A program made the translations under genes and the position numbers. From RGIG6307 sp964424345 (lineage in GTDB: Bacteria; Bacillota; Clostridia; Lachnospirales; Lachnospiraceae), in contig CAYRIK010000001.1 in NCBI GenBank assembly GCA_964424345.1, positions 1-64,000 on the forward strand: DNA of 64,000 nucleotides, read 5' to 3'. Below the pieces are notes generated by a model, which was not told where the DNA came from, made no database searches, and saw nothing but the letters and a program-made list of their open reading frames with translations. Positions 9,085-18,185 of this stretch are shown one piece after another. Each line of letters starts with the position of its first letter. Position 1 is the stretch's first letter.

Positions 9085-10098
9085 ATGCAAAAATTTAAAA
9101 CAGATTTTTCAGAGCTTGTGAAGGCTCAGATGGTTCAGGAAGAACTGTTTACGTATTTTACGGGATATCATGTATTAGATGAATTGATCAATGATAAAGA
9201 TATTTCAGATATCAAGATTATCTCATTTGATAAGATACGCGTAAAACGTCTTGGAAAAAGAGAAGATACTTCGGTTCATTTTAAAAGTGATCAGGAGTTA
9301 AAGCAGTTTACTGAATTTATCGCAGCCAAAAATCAAGTCAGCATTTCTAGGGCACATGCTATGCAGTCCTTCACAGACAAATCAAGCAATCGGGATTTTA
9401 TCCTTCGTTTCAATATCAGTCAGCCCATTATCAATTCTGTGGACGCACCGTATATTCACATTCGTAAAATTCCAAAACAAAAACCAAGTTTAGAAGATTT
9501 ACAAGAATTAGGTATGCTCACAAAAGAGCACGCAGAATATCTGAAAAAACAGATAACGAGAGGATATGTTTTGATTGCAGGAAAGGGGGCGAGTGGAAAA
9601 ACAACATTATTAAACGCACTGTTAGATGAAATACCGAAAGATAAATCGGTATTAGTCATACAGGAAAATGAAGAACTTTTCAGTAAAGTACATCCTGATA
9701 TGATGTTTCAGCATATTCTGGAACAAAAAGGAGAAAGTAAGATCAACTATGGTCTGAAAGAACTGAGCATCAATGCACTTTTGATCGATTTGGATTATAT
9801 CGTAATCGGTGAAATCAAAGGCGGAGAGGCTTTATATTTCTTGAATGCGGCTTATACAGGTCATTTGGGATTGGCAACTGTGCATGGACAGGACGGAGAA
9901 GCAGCTTTGTATAAACTTGCAGATTATGTAAAGTATGAAGCTGATTACAGTCAGGAAGAAATCAAAAAAATGCTTGGATGTATTTCAACAGTATGTTATA
10001 TGAAAGATTTCAAACTTCATACGATTACGGAAGTAAAAGTGGACCATAAAGGGCTTTTGACGACAAGAAATGTGTATGAAAGGGAGAATGCCATATGA
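9085..10098 (+). CDS. tadA: Tad/CpaF-type pilus assembly ATPase
   Basis: A 337-residue type II/IV secretion ATPase of the TadA/CpaF branch, which would power assembly of Flp-type pili at the cytoplasmic face. Walker A is GKGASGKTT (residues 166-174). The aspartate-box and Walker B region is followed by YIVIGEIKGGEAL, and a His-box stretch GHLGLATVHGQ follows. ATG 9085 is used because GGAGG lies 9 bases before it; an in-frame ATG at 9043 would place the hairpin in coding sequence. First gene of the pilus operon; its stop overlaps the next start (ATGA). Confidence 0.85.
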   Translation: MQKFKTDFSELVKAQMVQEELFTYFTGYHVLDELINDKDISDIKIISFDKIRVKRLGKREDTSVHFKSDQELKQFTEFIAAKNQVSISRAHAMQSFTDKSSNRDFILRFNISQPIINSVDAPYIHIRKIPKQKPSLEDLQELGMLTKEHAEYLKKQITRGYVLIAGKGASGKTTLLNALLDEIPKDKSVLVIQENEELFSKVHPDMMFQHILEQKGESKINYGLKELSINALLIDLDYIVIGEIKGGEALYFLNAAYTGHLGLATVHGQDGEAALYKLADYVKYEADYSQEEIKKMLGCISTVCYMKDFKLHTITEVKVDHKGLLTTRNVYERENAI

Positions 10099-11030
10099 CA
10101 GAACTCATAATGGATGTTTTCTTACTTCTTTTATTGGTAATCGGTTTTTACTATGTGACCTCCTGGTTATGGGAAGTAGGAGCAACGGAACTTATAGTTT
10201 ACACAGAAGGCTTTTTGCTGGAAGAAACAAAGAAACTTCACATAAAAGTATTGCCGGAAATCACAAGCAGAAAATGGCAGGACAGGTTGGAATTGCTTTT
10301 GTATTACAGTGGCATTCGTAATTATCTTCCGTTTGTCAGTGCAAAAGTATGGCTTTTGTTTAATGCTTTGGTATATAGCTGTAGTTTTATTTTCGTATCA
10401 TGTGTAACAGGCTCTGTTTTAAAAGCCACAGTTGTTTGCATAATGCTGTGTCTTGGTATGATATGTTTATTGCATATGATGCGTCAGAGCAATATGAAGG
10501 CTACAGAAAAGCAGCTGTTAGAACTTTTGAATATAACAGAGAGCTTTGCAGCTACAGGCGATGAACCTTTGACAATACTAAAGCATTGCAGTCCGTATAT
10601 GTCGGGACCTATTGGACATGCTTTGCGTCAGATTGAACAGTATTTAGAACAGGGCTGGTCTACAAGAATGATATTGGAGAAGCTAAGAATTACATTGGAA
10701 CATCCAAAATGGCAGGAATTTATACATAATCTGAATGTTTGTTGTATATACAACAGCGATTTTAATTATGTATTTCGTTCTTCCAGAAAAAGCATGCAAT
10801 CTTATCTGTCTTCCAAAAAAGAAAGACAAAGTGTCAAAAGAACAGCACAAGTAGAAATGGCAATCATTGTAGGACTTGGAATGTTGATTGTGATATTTTT
10901 AGGAAAGTTTTTAAATATTTCTGTATCTAAACTTTTATTCGGCAGCAGTTTTACAAAAGTATGTTCCGCATACATGGGAGGAATCATTGTTGGATTTTTC
11001 TGGAAACTGGGAGCTTATGAAAAGGAGTAA
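10095..11030 (+). CDS. TadB-like pilus assembly membrane protein
   Basis: A 311-residue protein with an N-terminal membrane segment (about 5-22), paired segments near residues 90-130, a cytoplasmic region rich in Glu/Gln/Arg, and two C-terminal segments (about 255-275 and 290-307). This topology and its position between the ATPase and a second type II secretion F-domain-like protein support a TadB role as inner-membrane platform. Sequence-level similarity is weak to my eye, so the assignment rests mainly on context. Start ATG overlaps the tadA stop by 4 bases. Confidence 0.65.
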   Translation: MTELIMDVFLLLLLVIGFYYVTSWLWEVGATELIVYTEGFLLEETKKLHIKVLPEITSRKWQDRLELLLYYSGIRNYLPFVSAKVWLLFNALVYSCSFIFVSCVTGSVLKATVVCIMLCLGMICLLHMMRQSNMKATEKQLLELLNITESFAATGDEPLTILKHCSPYMSGPIGHALRQIEQYLEQGWSTRMILEKLRITLEHPKWQEFIHNLNVCCIYNSDFNYVFRSSRKSMQSYLSSKKERQSVKRTAQVEMAIIVGLGMLIVIFLGKFLNISVSKLLFGSSFTKVCSAYMGGIIVGFFWKLGAYEKE

Positions 11031-11037
11031 GTAGCGG

Positions 11038-11733
11038 ATGAAAGCGTTTTTAAAACAATACAAAGAAGAATTAGAAGCATTTTTAAAAGCACATGGAGCA
11101 GCCGCTATGCAGGAAATGGTGATTTATCGCAATGTGCAGAATTTTATAGCAGCAAGTATTGTGGCAGGAATTATAGGAGCCATGGTGGGTGTAAGTTTTC
11201 ATTGGCTTGCAGGCATACTTGGTCTTGCTGTGGGCAGTTTTCTTCCGACTTGTTTATTGTGGATGTCGGATCAAAGAGATAATGACATTTTAATGAAGGA
11301 TTTGAAGTGGTTGTATGAAACAATTACGGTACAGCTTCAGTCAGGTCTACATATTTATCAGGCATTACAGGAAAGTGAAGGTCTTATGAAAAACAAAAGA
11401 CTTCGCATAGCATTGCATCAACTGACAGAGCAGTTGTCAAAAGGAACAGATATGACAGCAGCTTTGACGGATTTTGAAGAAAGTTTTTCTAATCGTTATA
11501 TAAGCAGCTTTAGTCTTATTTTAAGACAAATGCAGGATTCAGGATATGCAGTAAAACTTTTAGAAGATATACGTCTTCAGATTGAAGAAATGGAGCGTAC
11601 CCAATTAATACGCAAAAAAGAAGCACTCGAAATGCAGTTGCAGGTGTTTCAGATGTTACTATTTATCGGTATTTTAGCACTGGTAATATATGGCTGTATT
11701 ATTGCAGCATTCGAAAATATTCGTTATATATAA
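11038..11733 (+). CDS. TadC-like type II secretion F-domain membrane protein
   Basis: A 231-residue protein with two adjacent membrane segments (about 38-78), an amphipathic helical region (KDLKWLYETITVQLQSGLHIYQAL, written here only in part: WLYETITVQLQSG) typical of GspF/TadC domains, and a final membrane helix (about 205-225). It is the second platform protein expected in a tad cluster. It lies 7 bases after the TadB-like gene with a weak GGAG-type site, and 26 bases before the pilin gene. Confidence 0.75.
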   Translation: MKAFLKQYKEELEAFLKAHGAAAMQEMVIYRNVQNFIAASIVAGIIGAMVGVSFHWLAGILGLAVGSFLPTCLLWMSDQRDNDILMKDLKWLYETITVQLQSGLHIYQALQESEGLMKNKRLRIALHQLTEQLSKGTDMTAALTDFEESFSNRYISSFSLILRQMQDSGYAVKLLEDIRLQIEEMERTQLIRKKEALEMQLQVFQMLLFIGILALVIYGCIIAAFENIRYI

Positions 11734-11759
11734 TCAAATTGTAAGGAGAATGAAAAATT

Positions 11760-11948
11760 ATGAAAAATGTAAAGAACTTTTTAATGAAGAAGGATAATGG
11801 AGATAAGGCAATCGTAGTAGAAGTAGGTTTGGCAGTTATTGCAGTCGTATTATTAGTTATTTTCAAAACACAGATGAGTAACTTTATCACAAAATTGGTA
11901 GGTGATATGACAACAGAAATTGGAAACATTTTATCAGCAGGAGTATAA
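11760..11948 (+). CDS. Flp-like type IVb pilin
   Basis: A 62-residue protein with a short basic leader (MKNVKNFLMKK), a glycine at residue 14, a glutamate at 21 and a single hydrophobic helix from about residue 18 to 36, the size and shape of a Flp major pilin. EVGLAVIAVVLLVIF aligns with the E-x-G-L start of Flp helices. The processing site is unusual: if Glu 21 is position +5, residue -1 is Lys 16, not Gly. It follows AAGGAGAATG and sits between the platform genes and the TadE-like genes, as expected for the structural subunit. Confidence 0.75.
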   Translation: MKNVKNFLMKKDNGDKAIVVEVGLAVIAVVLLVIFKTQMSNFITKLVGDMTTEIGNILSAGV

Positions 11949-11949
11949 G

Positions 11950-12357
11950 GTGAAACAAAAAGACGTTGGCTTTGTTGAAAAGCTGCTGCCAATCTTGTTT
12001 GGGATGGGTATGGCATTTGGATTGCTCATATTATCGGCACGATTTACACAAGTGATTAGATTGCGAGAAAATATCAATCAAGTTGCAAGAGCATATTTAT
12101 TAGAAATGGAGACTTTTGGATATTTACCGCAGGAAAAAACGCTGCAATTAAAAGACACATTGCAAAAATATGGATTGCAGGATGTAAATCTAAATGGAAC
12201 GACGATACAAAAAGCAGATTATGGAGAACTGATTGAACTTTGTATTCTTGGAAATCTGAAATGGGATATCGATGTGAAAATTCCATTTATAGTAAATAAG
12301 GATATTATGTGGAATATTCCGATTGACATTTGTATGGTTTCGACGGCAAAGCATTAG
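11950..12357 (+). CDS. TadE-like single-span protein (DUF4320-like)
   Basis: A 135-residue protein with one N-terminal membrane helix (about residues 14-34) and an extracellular tail, the layout of TadE/TadF pseudopilins and of the DUF4320 proteins found in clostridial tad clusters. GTG 11950 is preferred: AGGAG (11939-11943) lies 6 bases before it, whereas an ATG at 11920 would overlap the pilin gene. Its N-terminus, (M)KQKDVGFVEKLL, resembles the internal sequence of the next protein at its GTG codon 12619. Confidence 0.65.
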   Translation: MKQKDVGFVEKLLPILFGMGMAFGLLILSARFTQVIRLRENINQVARAYLLEMETFGYLPQEKTLQLKDTLQKYGLQDVNLNGTTIQKADYGELIELCILGNLKWDIDVKIPFIVNKDIMWNIPIDICMVSTAKH

Positions 12358-12421
12358 AAGGCTTTTTAAATAATCAAAATGATGGGCAAAAACGAAGAAA
12401 ATATAAGAAAGGAAAAACTAA

Positions 12422-12580
12422 CTAGATGAGATCCTATATCTAAAAAATTTATAGGAACGTACCGATGGCTTAGTCTGGAGGTTACGACTGTGGAGTGTAC
12501 TGATAATGGTTACAAAAGCATACACGTTGAAACAGTAACTACAAATCGTGAAAATCGTGAGATTGTAGTAAATCATCTAG
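12422..12580 (+). ncRNA. candidate structured RNA element inside the pilus operon
   Basis: Nested complementary segments: closing stem CTAGATGA (12422-12429) with TCATCTAG (12573-12580); hairpin TCCTATA (12432-12438) with TATAGGA (12450-12456); ACTGT (12487-12491) with ACAGT (12532-12536), enclosing GTGTA-C-TG (12495-12502) with CATACAC (12519-12525); and hairpin ACTACAAATC (12538-12547) with GATTGTAGT (12561-12569). A GGAGG (12477-12481) sits in a loop before GTG 12490. It matches no riboswitch class I know. The region may be partly coding, so this is a hypothesis. Confidence 0.4.
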
Positions 12581-13176
12581 CATATACACGTTTGTATATG
12601 TTTTTAGTAGCAGGAAAAGTGAAGCAAAAGGATGAGGGCGTTATTTATAAGCTACTGGCACTGCTTTTGCTTTTCTGGGCAATCATCTGTTGGGGAATAT
12701 TGCTGACTGTCATGAAGGCAGGGTATATGGGCAGATGTCTTGAAGATTGTCTGACACAAGCCAACCTTGCGGCTCTTGTGGTAGATCCATATCATTATGG
12801 GTCTACCGGAGAGCTTGTCTTTGAAAATATAAATACAGTAAAAGATATTTTTGAAGAAGCACTTTATAAAGGACTTGGAAGTGAGGAAAATCAAAAAAAA
12901 CTTGGTATAACAGGCAAGGCAGAAGTGGAAGATTTTCGAATATACGAGGTGACAGCTCAGGGAATAAGCGAATTTATCTTTGACCGTAATGATAATTTCA
13001 GTACAAGATTATATAGCGGGAATGAAGTGGTACAAGCACCAGATGGCACACGTATTGAACATAGTGCGGTTTATGCCAAGATTGCAGTACCTGCACAATT
13101 TTTGTTTGGTGTAGAAGTTACTGCAAGGAAGGAGCATTGTGCAGATATTGTAAGTGAGGAAGTAGATTATGAATAA
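12490..13176 (+). CDS. TadE/TadF-like single-span pilus protein
   Basis: One membrane helix (about residues 52-74 counted from this start) followed by an extracellular domain; probably a minor pilin-like component. Two starts compete. GTG 12490 has GGAGG 8 bases upstream and gives 228 residues with a hydrophilic 43-residue extension. GTG 12619 has only AGGA 3 bases upstream but gives 185 residues and an N-terminus, (M)KQKDEGVIYKLL, matching that of the preceding protein, (M)KQKDVGFVEKLL. The stretch between the two starts overlaps a candidate RNA structure. Its stop overlaps the next gene by 8 bases. I lean slightly to 12619 on homology, but keep the longer open frame here. Confidence 0.6.
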   Translation: MECTDNGYKSIHVETVTTNRENREIVVNHLAYTRLYMFLVAGKVKQKDEGVIYKLLALLLLFWAIICWGILLTVMKAGYMGRCLEDCLTQANLAALVVDPYHYGSTGELVFENINTVKDIFEEALYKGLGSEENQKKLGITGKAEVEDFRIYEVTAQGISEFIFDRNDNFSTRLYSGNEVVQAPDGTRIEHSAVYAKIAVPAQFLFGVEVTARKEHCADIVSEEVDYE

Positions 13177-13816
13177 AAATAAAAAAATATGGATTGGCGG
13201 GATCAGTCTGTTATTGGCACTGCTTTTATTTGCAGTGCTTTTGATTATACAGCAGAGCATGAAAGAAGAACCACAAAGTGATTGGGTAATCTGTGCGAAA
13301 ACAGATATTCCGCAGAATGTAGTTTTTACAGAGGAAAATATTTCTTCTTATGTAGAGAAAAAGTATATACCTGTGATGTGGCTTCCAAAAGAATATATTT
13401 CTTCTGAAGATAGTTTGGTTGGTATGATTGCAAAAAGTGACATAGCACAGGGAAATATGTTCAGCAATATGGACGTAGCAAAATACGATACGTATTATGA
13501 AGGCTATGAACAATTAAATTGGATTAGTGTACCAATCAACGAATTGTATGAAGGGGTTGCAGGAAGTCTTCGAAGTGGGGATTACATAGATATTTATCTT
13601 TTGACAAAGCAGGAAGAAGCATATCAGTGTGAACTATTGCAGGAACGAGTTCCAATTGCATATGCATATACAAGTCAGGGTTCTGGAATTGAAACAGAAA
13701 GTGAAGATGGACTGTGTCAATTGATTGTGATACCGATTGAAAAGGATGCAACGGCAGATTTTTATCAAAAGCTGGCACAAGGAAATATCAGGATAGCGAA
13801 GTATGAAGCAGGATGA
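13169..13816 (+). CDS. SAF-domain pilus assembly protein (CpaB/RcpC-like)
   Basis: A 215-residue protein with an N-terminal membrane anchor (residues about 8-28), then a SAF-type domain: WVICAKTDIPQNVVFTEENI followed by GMIAKSDIAQGNMFSNMDV. This arrangement is typical of FlgA/CpaB/RcpC proteins that accompany Flp pili. In Gram-positives without an outer membrane its role is unclear; it may act at the cell wall. It overlaps both neighbours (8 bases upstream, 14 downstream), so it belongs to the same transcript. Confidence 0.75.
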   Translation: MNKNKKIWIGGISLLLALLLFAVLLIIQQSMKEEPQSDWVICAKTDIPQNVVFTEENISSYVEKKYIPVMWLPKEYISSEDSLVGMIAKSDIAQGNMFSNMDVAKYDTYYEGYEQLNWISVPINELYEGVAGSLRSGDYIDIYLLTKQEEAYQCELLQERVPIAYAYTSQGSGIETESEDGLCQLIVIPIEKDATADFYQKLAQGNIRIAKYEAG

Positions 13817-16800
13817 AAAAAAGAAAACAATAATCATATGGATCGTGTTGTTGGTCTGTTTGCTGTTTCTTGAAAATGTGCAAGTAAGGGCAGCAGACAT
13901 GGAGGTATTTGAAGGGGTTCATGGTGTTACAATTAGTCCAGACAAAACGGCATGGACAACGGATTATCTAGATAGAACAAATGAGCATTTGCAAGAAGGC
14001 TATACAGTGTATACAGGACAAACTTCTAAGCTGCGTTCTTTGAAAACAGGAGAGCATTACTATGAGACTGCTGCGAAAGGAGCACTTGCAATCGGAAAGT
14101 GGACAGTTGCATGGAGTAATGCACAATGTATTCATGAAAATCCAGGATTTACACAATTTTGTGGATTTCCAATCAAAAGCGATACGATTTGTTATGCTTA
14201 TTATAATAATGGTTGGTATGCATATTGTGCAGACTGTGGGGAATTGGTAGAAGAACTTCTGTTTTATGGAACAGAAGCTACGATAAAAGGCATTTTGTCT
14301 ATTCCAGCAAGTTCTGTATATGCATATATTTGTCCCTACTGTGAAGGTTTAGAACAAGGAAAAAGTTACGCTCATATTTGTAAGGCGATTTCTAATAACT
14401 ATTATGAAATCGTTTATAATGCGAATGCACCTAAAAATGAAACTGTGACAGGATTTATGGCATCCACAAAGCATATGTATGATAATGCTGAATTATATAA
14501 TGGAGTGGAGGCCAAAACACTTGGATATGCAAATACAACACTTAGAAAAAATACATATAAATGTCAAGGATATGAATTTGTAGGGTGGAATACACAGGCA
14601 GATGGAAAAGGACGTTTTTTTGAAGATGGTGCAGAGGTATTAAATCTTGGAAGTGTAGATGGTGAGAAAATTCAAGTATATGCACAATGGAATAAAACAC
14701 AAAGCGGATTATGTATTGATGCAAATGGAGGAACGTATAAAGGAAAGTCGATTTTTGAAGTATATCAAGGATATGGAACAACATATGAAGTAGACAATAC
14801 ATATTTAATTCCAGCAGATGGTTATCGTGTTCATTTTGAAACAAATGGAGGAAGCAAAGTAGCTGATCAAACAACCAAAAAAGAGTTTGCATATTGGAAG
14901 TTGGAAGATGATTTTGAAGGAACATTTGAACAAAATATATATACATTTTTAGGTTCTAAACAACATAAGGATACGATAAAAGCAGAGTATGTAAATGAAA
15001 GTTTTGTACTTCCTGATTCTGTAAAAGAGAATGCTTCTTTGGCAGGATGGTATACAAGTCCTGAATTTCAGGATGAAACATTTATTGGACGTGCAGGAGA
15101 TTTGGTAACAGTTGATAGAGATGTAACATTATATGCAAAGTGGTCTACGTTGACATTATGGGCGTATGATGATTATGAATCCAACGATGGAAAAGGTGCT
15201 GTAGATTTAAAGTGGGAACAAAAAGATGGAAAAAGTAAATTTTACAGGTTATTTCAATCAATGGATAAAACAAACTGGAACGAAATCTTTTCGGCAAATA
15301 CAAGTATTTCTGAACTTGTCGTGGAGGAAATGTTTGATACGAAACAGCAAGGAAAAGAGTATATTATACCGCATACAGGATACTATGTTTTGACAGCACA
15401 AGGTGCAAAGGGTGCTGACTACAGTACAAACAAAAAAGGCGGAAAAGGCGGTGTGGTCAGTGCGGAGTATTGGCTTCAAAAAGGTGATGTCGTCAGCTTT
15501 TATGCAGGAACGATGGGAACAGACAAACAAGGCGGTACAAATAAGAGTAATTCTTATGGAGGTTCTTCCACCGATGTATATGGAAGCGGTGGTGGTGCTG
15601 CTACAGAAGTATATGTAACTCGAAATAAAACAAAAACATTATTACTTGTTGCTGGCGGTGGTGGCGGTGGTAATGAGAAGTATGCTGGCGGTGCAGGTGG
15701 ACAAACGTTAAGCAGTGTTGCAAATCAGTCTGGAAAGGAATCTGCTTATGGAGGCGGTGGCGGCGGTGCAATCGGCGGAGATGCTGGCGGCACGTTGGTC
15801 ATTACCACAAAAGAAGATACAACCGATTATGCATTTAAGAGTAATATGAGCAAAAATCTGAATGCAGGAAGTTTCCAAGTTTATGGAATGGATCAGGAAT
15901 TAGAAACACCGTCTTTAAAAAAGACAACAGGAAATGGACAAAATGATTGGAAATGGATCACACAGATGGGAAGTCTGACAAAAACGTTTCAGACAAATTA
16001 TAGTCTTTGGTACAATGATGCCTATAGTGCATTTTTTGGAAAAGAAACAGGAGAGGCAGCAGTAGGAAAAGTTCCATATATTCAAGTGCAGGCAAGAGAC
16101 GGTGTAAGTATGTCCATGTCACAAACGTATGAAACAAATGGAAATACGCATCTTTTGCTTGGTGGAGGATTGTTTAGACAAGACTATGGAGCCCCTGGTA
16201 TCACAAAGTTACATATTACAGTAAATAATGCAGATACGGGAGCAACACTATTCCAAAATTGTATCTATAATGGTTATAGCAATAACGATAAAGCTGGAAT
16301 TGCAAGTGTTATAGATGTGGAAATTTCTTCGGCAAAAAGGGTTACAATAAGGATTGCTTCTGAAACAGAAGGAACACAGGAAGAAACGGATGGCCATAAA
16401 ACACAGCTTTATTTTTCTGATATTATATTTTATGGAAAGACAGTTTCTAATGCTAAAGAAGCTTCTGGTGGTACAAGCTATATCAATACAGCGTTTGGAT
16501 GTAAAAATCAGCAAAACAGTGCTGGAGTAAATAATGGAAATGGATTTGCTCATATAAAAGGAACTGATATAGGATATCAGGAAGTGAATACATTAGATGA
16601 TGTTTCAGCCAAAGATGATGCAAAACCAGATGCAGTAACAGTGTATACACAATCACTTATAGGTGCAGATGAAATAAAAGTCACATTTACAAAACCAAAA
16701 GATCATGGAACAACCTATTATCATATGGCAAAAAGTTATTGCTTGGAGAAGGAAAAAGTTAAGCAGCTTGCCGTATCAAATATAACAGAAAATACACTTA

Positions 16801-18185
16801 CGACAGGTGTAAAAGGATACTATTACTATGTAGATACAAAAAGTTATGGAACGGTAAACGATAAAAATACATTTCTTTTGGCAGGTAAGGAAACGATTTC
16901 TGTACAGCTTAAGAATCCTGTAATGTATATTCATATTGCTGCAGTAGATGGAGCAGGAAATATTGGTGAAACAACACATATTCGTTTAGAAATTGATTTG
17001 GATATTCCAACAGATGAAACGTATGCAAAACAGATTCCGCTTTATACAACGCCGATTACATTAAAAGAAAGTGAGTTTGTATATAAAACAGAGGAACAAG
17101 TTTATTATGTAAAAGCAGATGGCGTGACAGTGCATCAGATTGCAGAAGAAACGTATATGGGTGGAGCCGCTACAAAAGATTATCAAATAGAGCAAGTTTA
17201 TTTCTGTTTGAAAGATCAGGCACAGTGGGCAAAAATCATCGTTCCATATGCGGATATTGCAGACAATTCTGTTTTTTATGCAGGTGAAACATTAAGTACA
17301 GTTGTATCAGATACATATTGTGATTATATGAACATAGATAGTATGCAGGCACAAAGGATAGAACATGCTAAAAATTTACAAGTGCTTGAAAGATTTACTG
17401 TTTCAAAAGATACCGATTCTTTTGTAGTTTATCCGAGGGCAGCAGCGACACTTTTAGGAATGGAATATTTTTCTGACGAGCAACAGGATAAAGAACATGA
17501 ACTTACGATTATACCGGATGGAATTGCTCCAAAAATAGAAGGCATGGAAAGTCTTGCACAGTGGGATGTGTTAGATATGACAGAACAGACAATGGCGTTT
17601 GAACTAAAGGCAAGTGATTTCGAAAGTGGATTAAAAGAATTTGTTGTAACAGTAAAAAATAAAGATAATCTGATGACAGAATCGTTTGAGGCAGATCGTG
17701 AAGGCAAGATTTTATTACAGATAGATAAAGAAAATGCACTGTTTCAAGGAGAGATAGTAGTAACGGCAACTGCAATAGATCATGTTGGGAATGCTAATAT
17801 CATAGGAGAAGATGGGTTGACCTTTACGTTGGATACGCTTTTATATAAAGAACGAAATCCAGCAGAAACGATATTTAAAACAGGTGAAACAGCGGTGTTG
17901 GATATTAAGACAACAGGGTATGTGGAACGTCTGGAAATAGAATATCCGGAAGAATTGTTGGAACATGATCCAAACCTTCCAACTTCATACGAATATGAAG
18001 TTCCTTATTTGAAAAAAACAGAAACAATCAAATTTGAAATTCCGCTTGGAATGGAAGAAAAAGAATATAAGATTATGATAAAGGCTTACAAAAATGGAAA
18101 GATGCTTGTAAGTAAGCAAACATTGATGGTAGTAGAAGGGAATGTGTTAGATGAGCTTCGTACAAGGATTCGTAATAATGGCTGA
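13803..18185 (+). CDS. large secreted adhesin-like protein of the pilus operon
   Basis: A 1460-residue exported protein. Signal peptide: KKK, then a hydrophobic core, with likely cleavage near VRA-AD (residues 28-32). A Cys/His-rich module (109-193) holds pairs CADC (142-145) and CPYC (177-180) plus scattered Cys and His, resembling a double zinc ribbon. An InlB B-repeat-like module (about 201-297) contains YEFVGWNTQADGKG. A glycine-rich domain (about 520-665) has runs of 6-7 Gly. Ig-like and low-complexity beta segments extend from about 940 to the end. There is no LPXTG or C-terminal membrane helix, so retention at the surface would depend on the pilus or other contacts. Its position suggests a tip or surface adhesin; this is inferred. 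Confidence 0.75.
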   Translation: MKQDEKKKTIIIWIVLLVCLLFLENVQVRAADMEVFEGVHGVTISPDKTAWTTDYLDRTNEHLQEGYTVYTGQTSKLRSLKTGEHYYETAAKGALAIGKWTVAWSNAQCIHENPGFTQFCGFPIKSDTICYAYYNNGWYAYCADCGELVEELLFYGTEATIKGILSIPASSVYAYICPYCEGLEQGKSYAHICKAISNNYYEIVYNANAPKNETVTGFMASTKHMYDNAELYNGVEAKTLGYANTTLRKNTYKCQGYEFVGWNTQADGKGRFFEDGAEVLNLGSVDGEKIQVYAQWNKTQSGLCIDANGGTYKGKSIFEVYQGYGTTYEVDNTYLIPADGYRVHFETNGGSKVADQTTKKEFAYWKLEDDFEGTFEQNIYTFLGSKQHKDTIKAEYVNESFVLPDSVKENASLAGWYTSPEFQDETFIGRAGDLVTVDRDVTLYAKWSTLTLWAYDDYESNDGKGAVDLKWEQKDGKSKFYRLFQSMDKTNWNEIFSANTSISELVVEEMFDTKQQGKEYIIPHTGYYVLTAQGAKGADYSTNKKGGKGGVVSAEYWLQKGDVVSFYAGTMGTDKQGGTNKSNSYGGSSTDVYGSGGGAATEVYVTRNKTKTLLLVAGGGGGGNEKYAGGAGGQTLSSVANQSGKESAYGGGGGGAIGGDAGGTLVITTKEDTTDYAFKSNMSKNLNAGSFQVYGMDQELETPSLKKTTGNGQNDWKWITQMGSLTKTFQTNYSLWYNDAYSAFFGKETGEAAVGKVPYIQVQARDGVSMSMSQTYETNGNTHLLLGGGLFRQDYGAPGITKLHITVNNADTGATLFQNCIYNGYSNNDKAGIASVIDVEISSAKRVTIRIASETEGTQEETDGHKTQLYFSDIIFYGKTVSNAKEASGGTSYINTAFGCKNQQNSAGVNNGNGFAHIKGTDIGYQEVNTLDDVSAKDDAKPDAVTVYTQSLIGADEIKVTFTKPKDHGTTYYHMAKSYCLEKEKVKQLAVSNITENTLTTGVKGYYYYVDTKSYGTVNDKNTFLLAGKETISVQLKNPVMYIHIAAVDGAGNIGETTHIRLEIDLDIPTDETYAKQIPLYTTPITLKESEFVYKTEEQVYYVKADGVTVHQIAEETYMGGAATKDYQIEQVYFCLKDQAQWAKIIVPYADIADNSVFYAGETLSTVVSDTYCDYMNIDSMQAQRIEHAKNLQVLERFTVSKDTDSFVVYPRAAATLLGMEYFSDEQQDKEHELTIIPDGIAPKIEGMESLAQWDVLDMTEQTMAFELKASDFESGLKEFVVTVKNKDNLMTESFEADREGKILLQIDKENALFQGEIVVTATAIDHVGNANIIGEDGLTFTLDTLLYKERNPAETIFKTGETAVLDIKTTGYVERLEIEYPEELLEHDPNLPTSYEYEVPYLKKTETIKFEIPLGMEEKEYKIMIKAYKNGKMLVSKQTLMVVEGNVLDELRTRIRNNG

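Noticed and set aside
12379..12429. Short frame of 16 codons (ATG 12379 to TGA 12427) that could be a leader peptide before the structured region
   Set aside because: No ribosome binding site at a workable distance; its stop falls in the closing stem by position only. Too short to support.
12422..12580. Known riboswitch (c-di-GMP-I or -II, lysine, THF, c-di-AMP) in the pilus operon
   Set aside because: None of the conserved core sequences of those classes could be found, so no class name is given.
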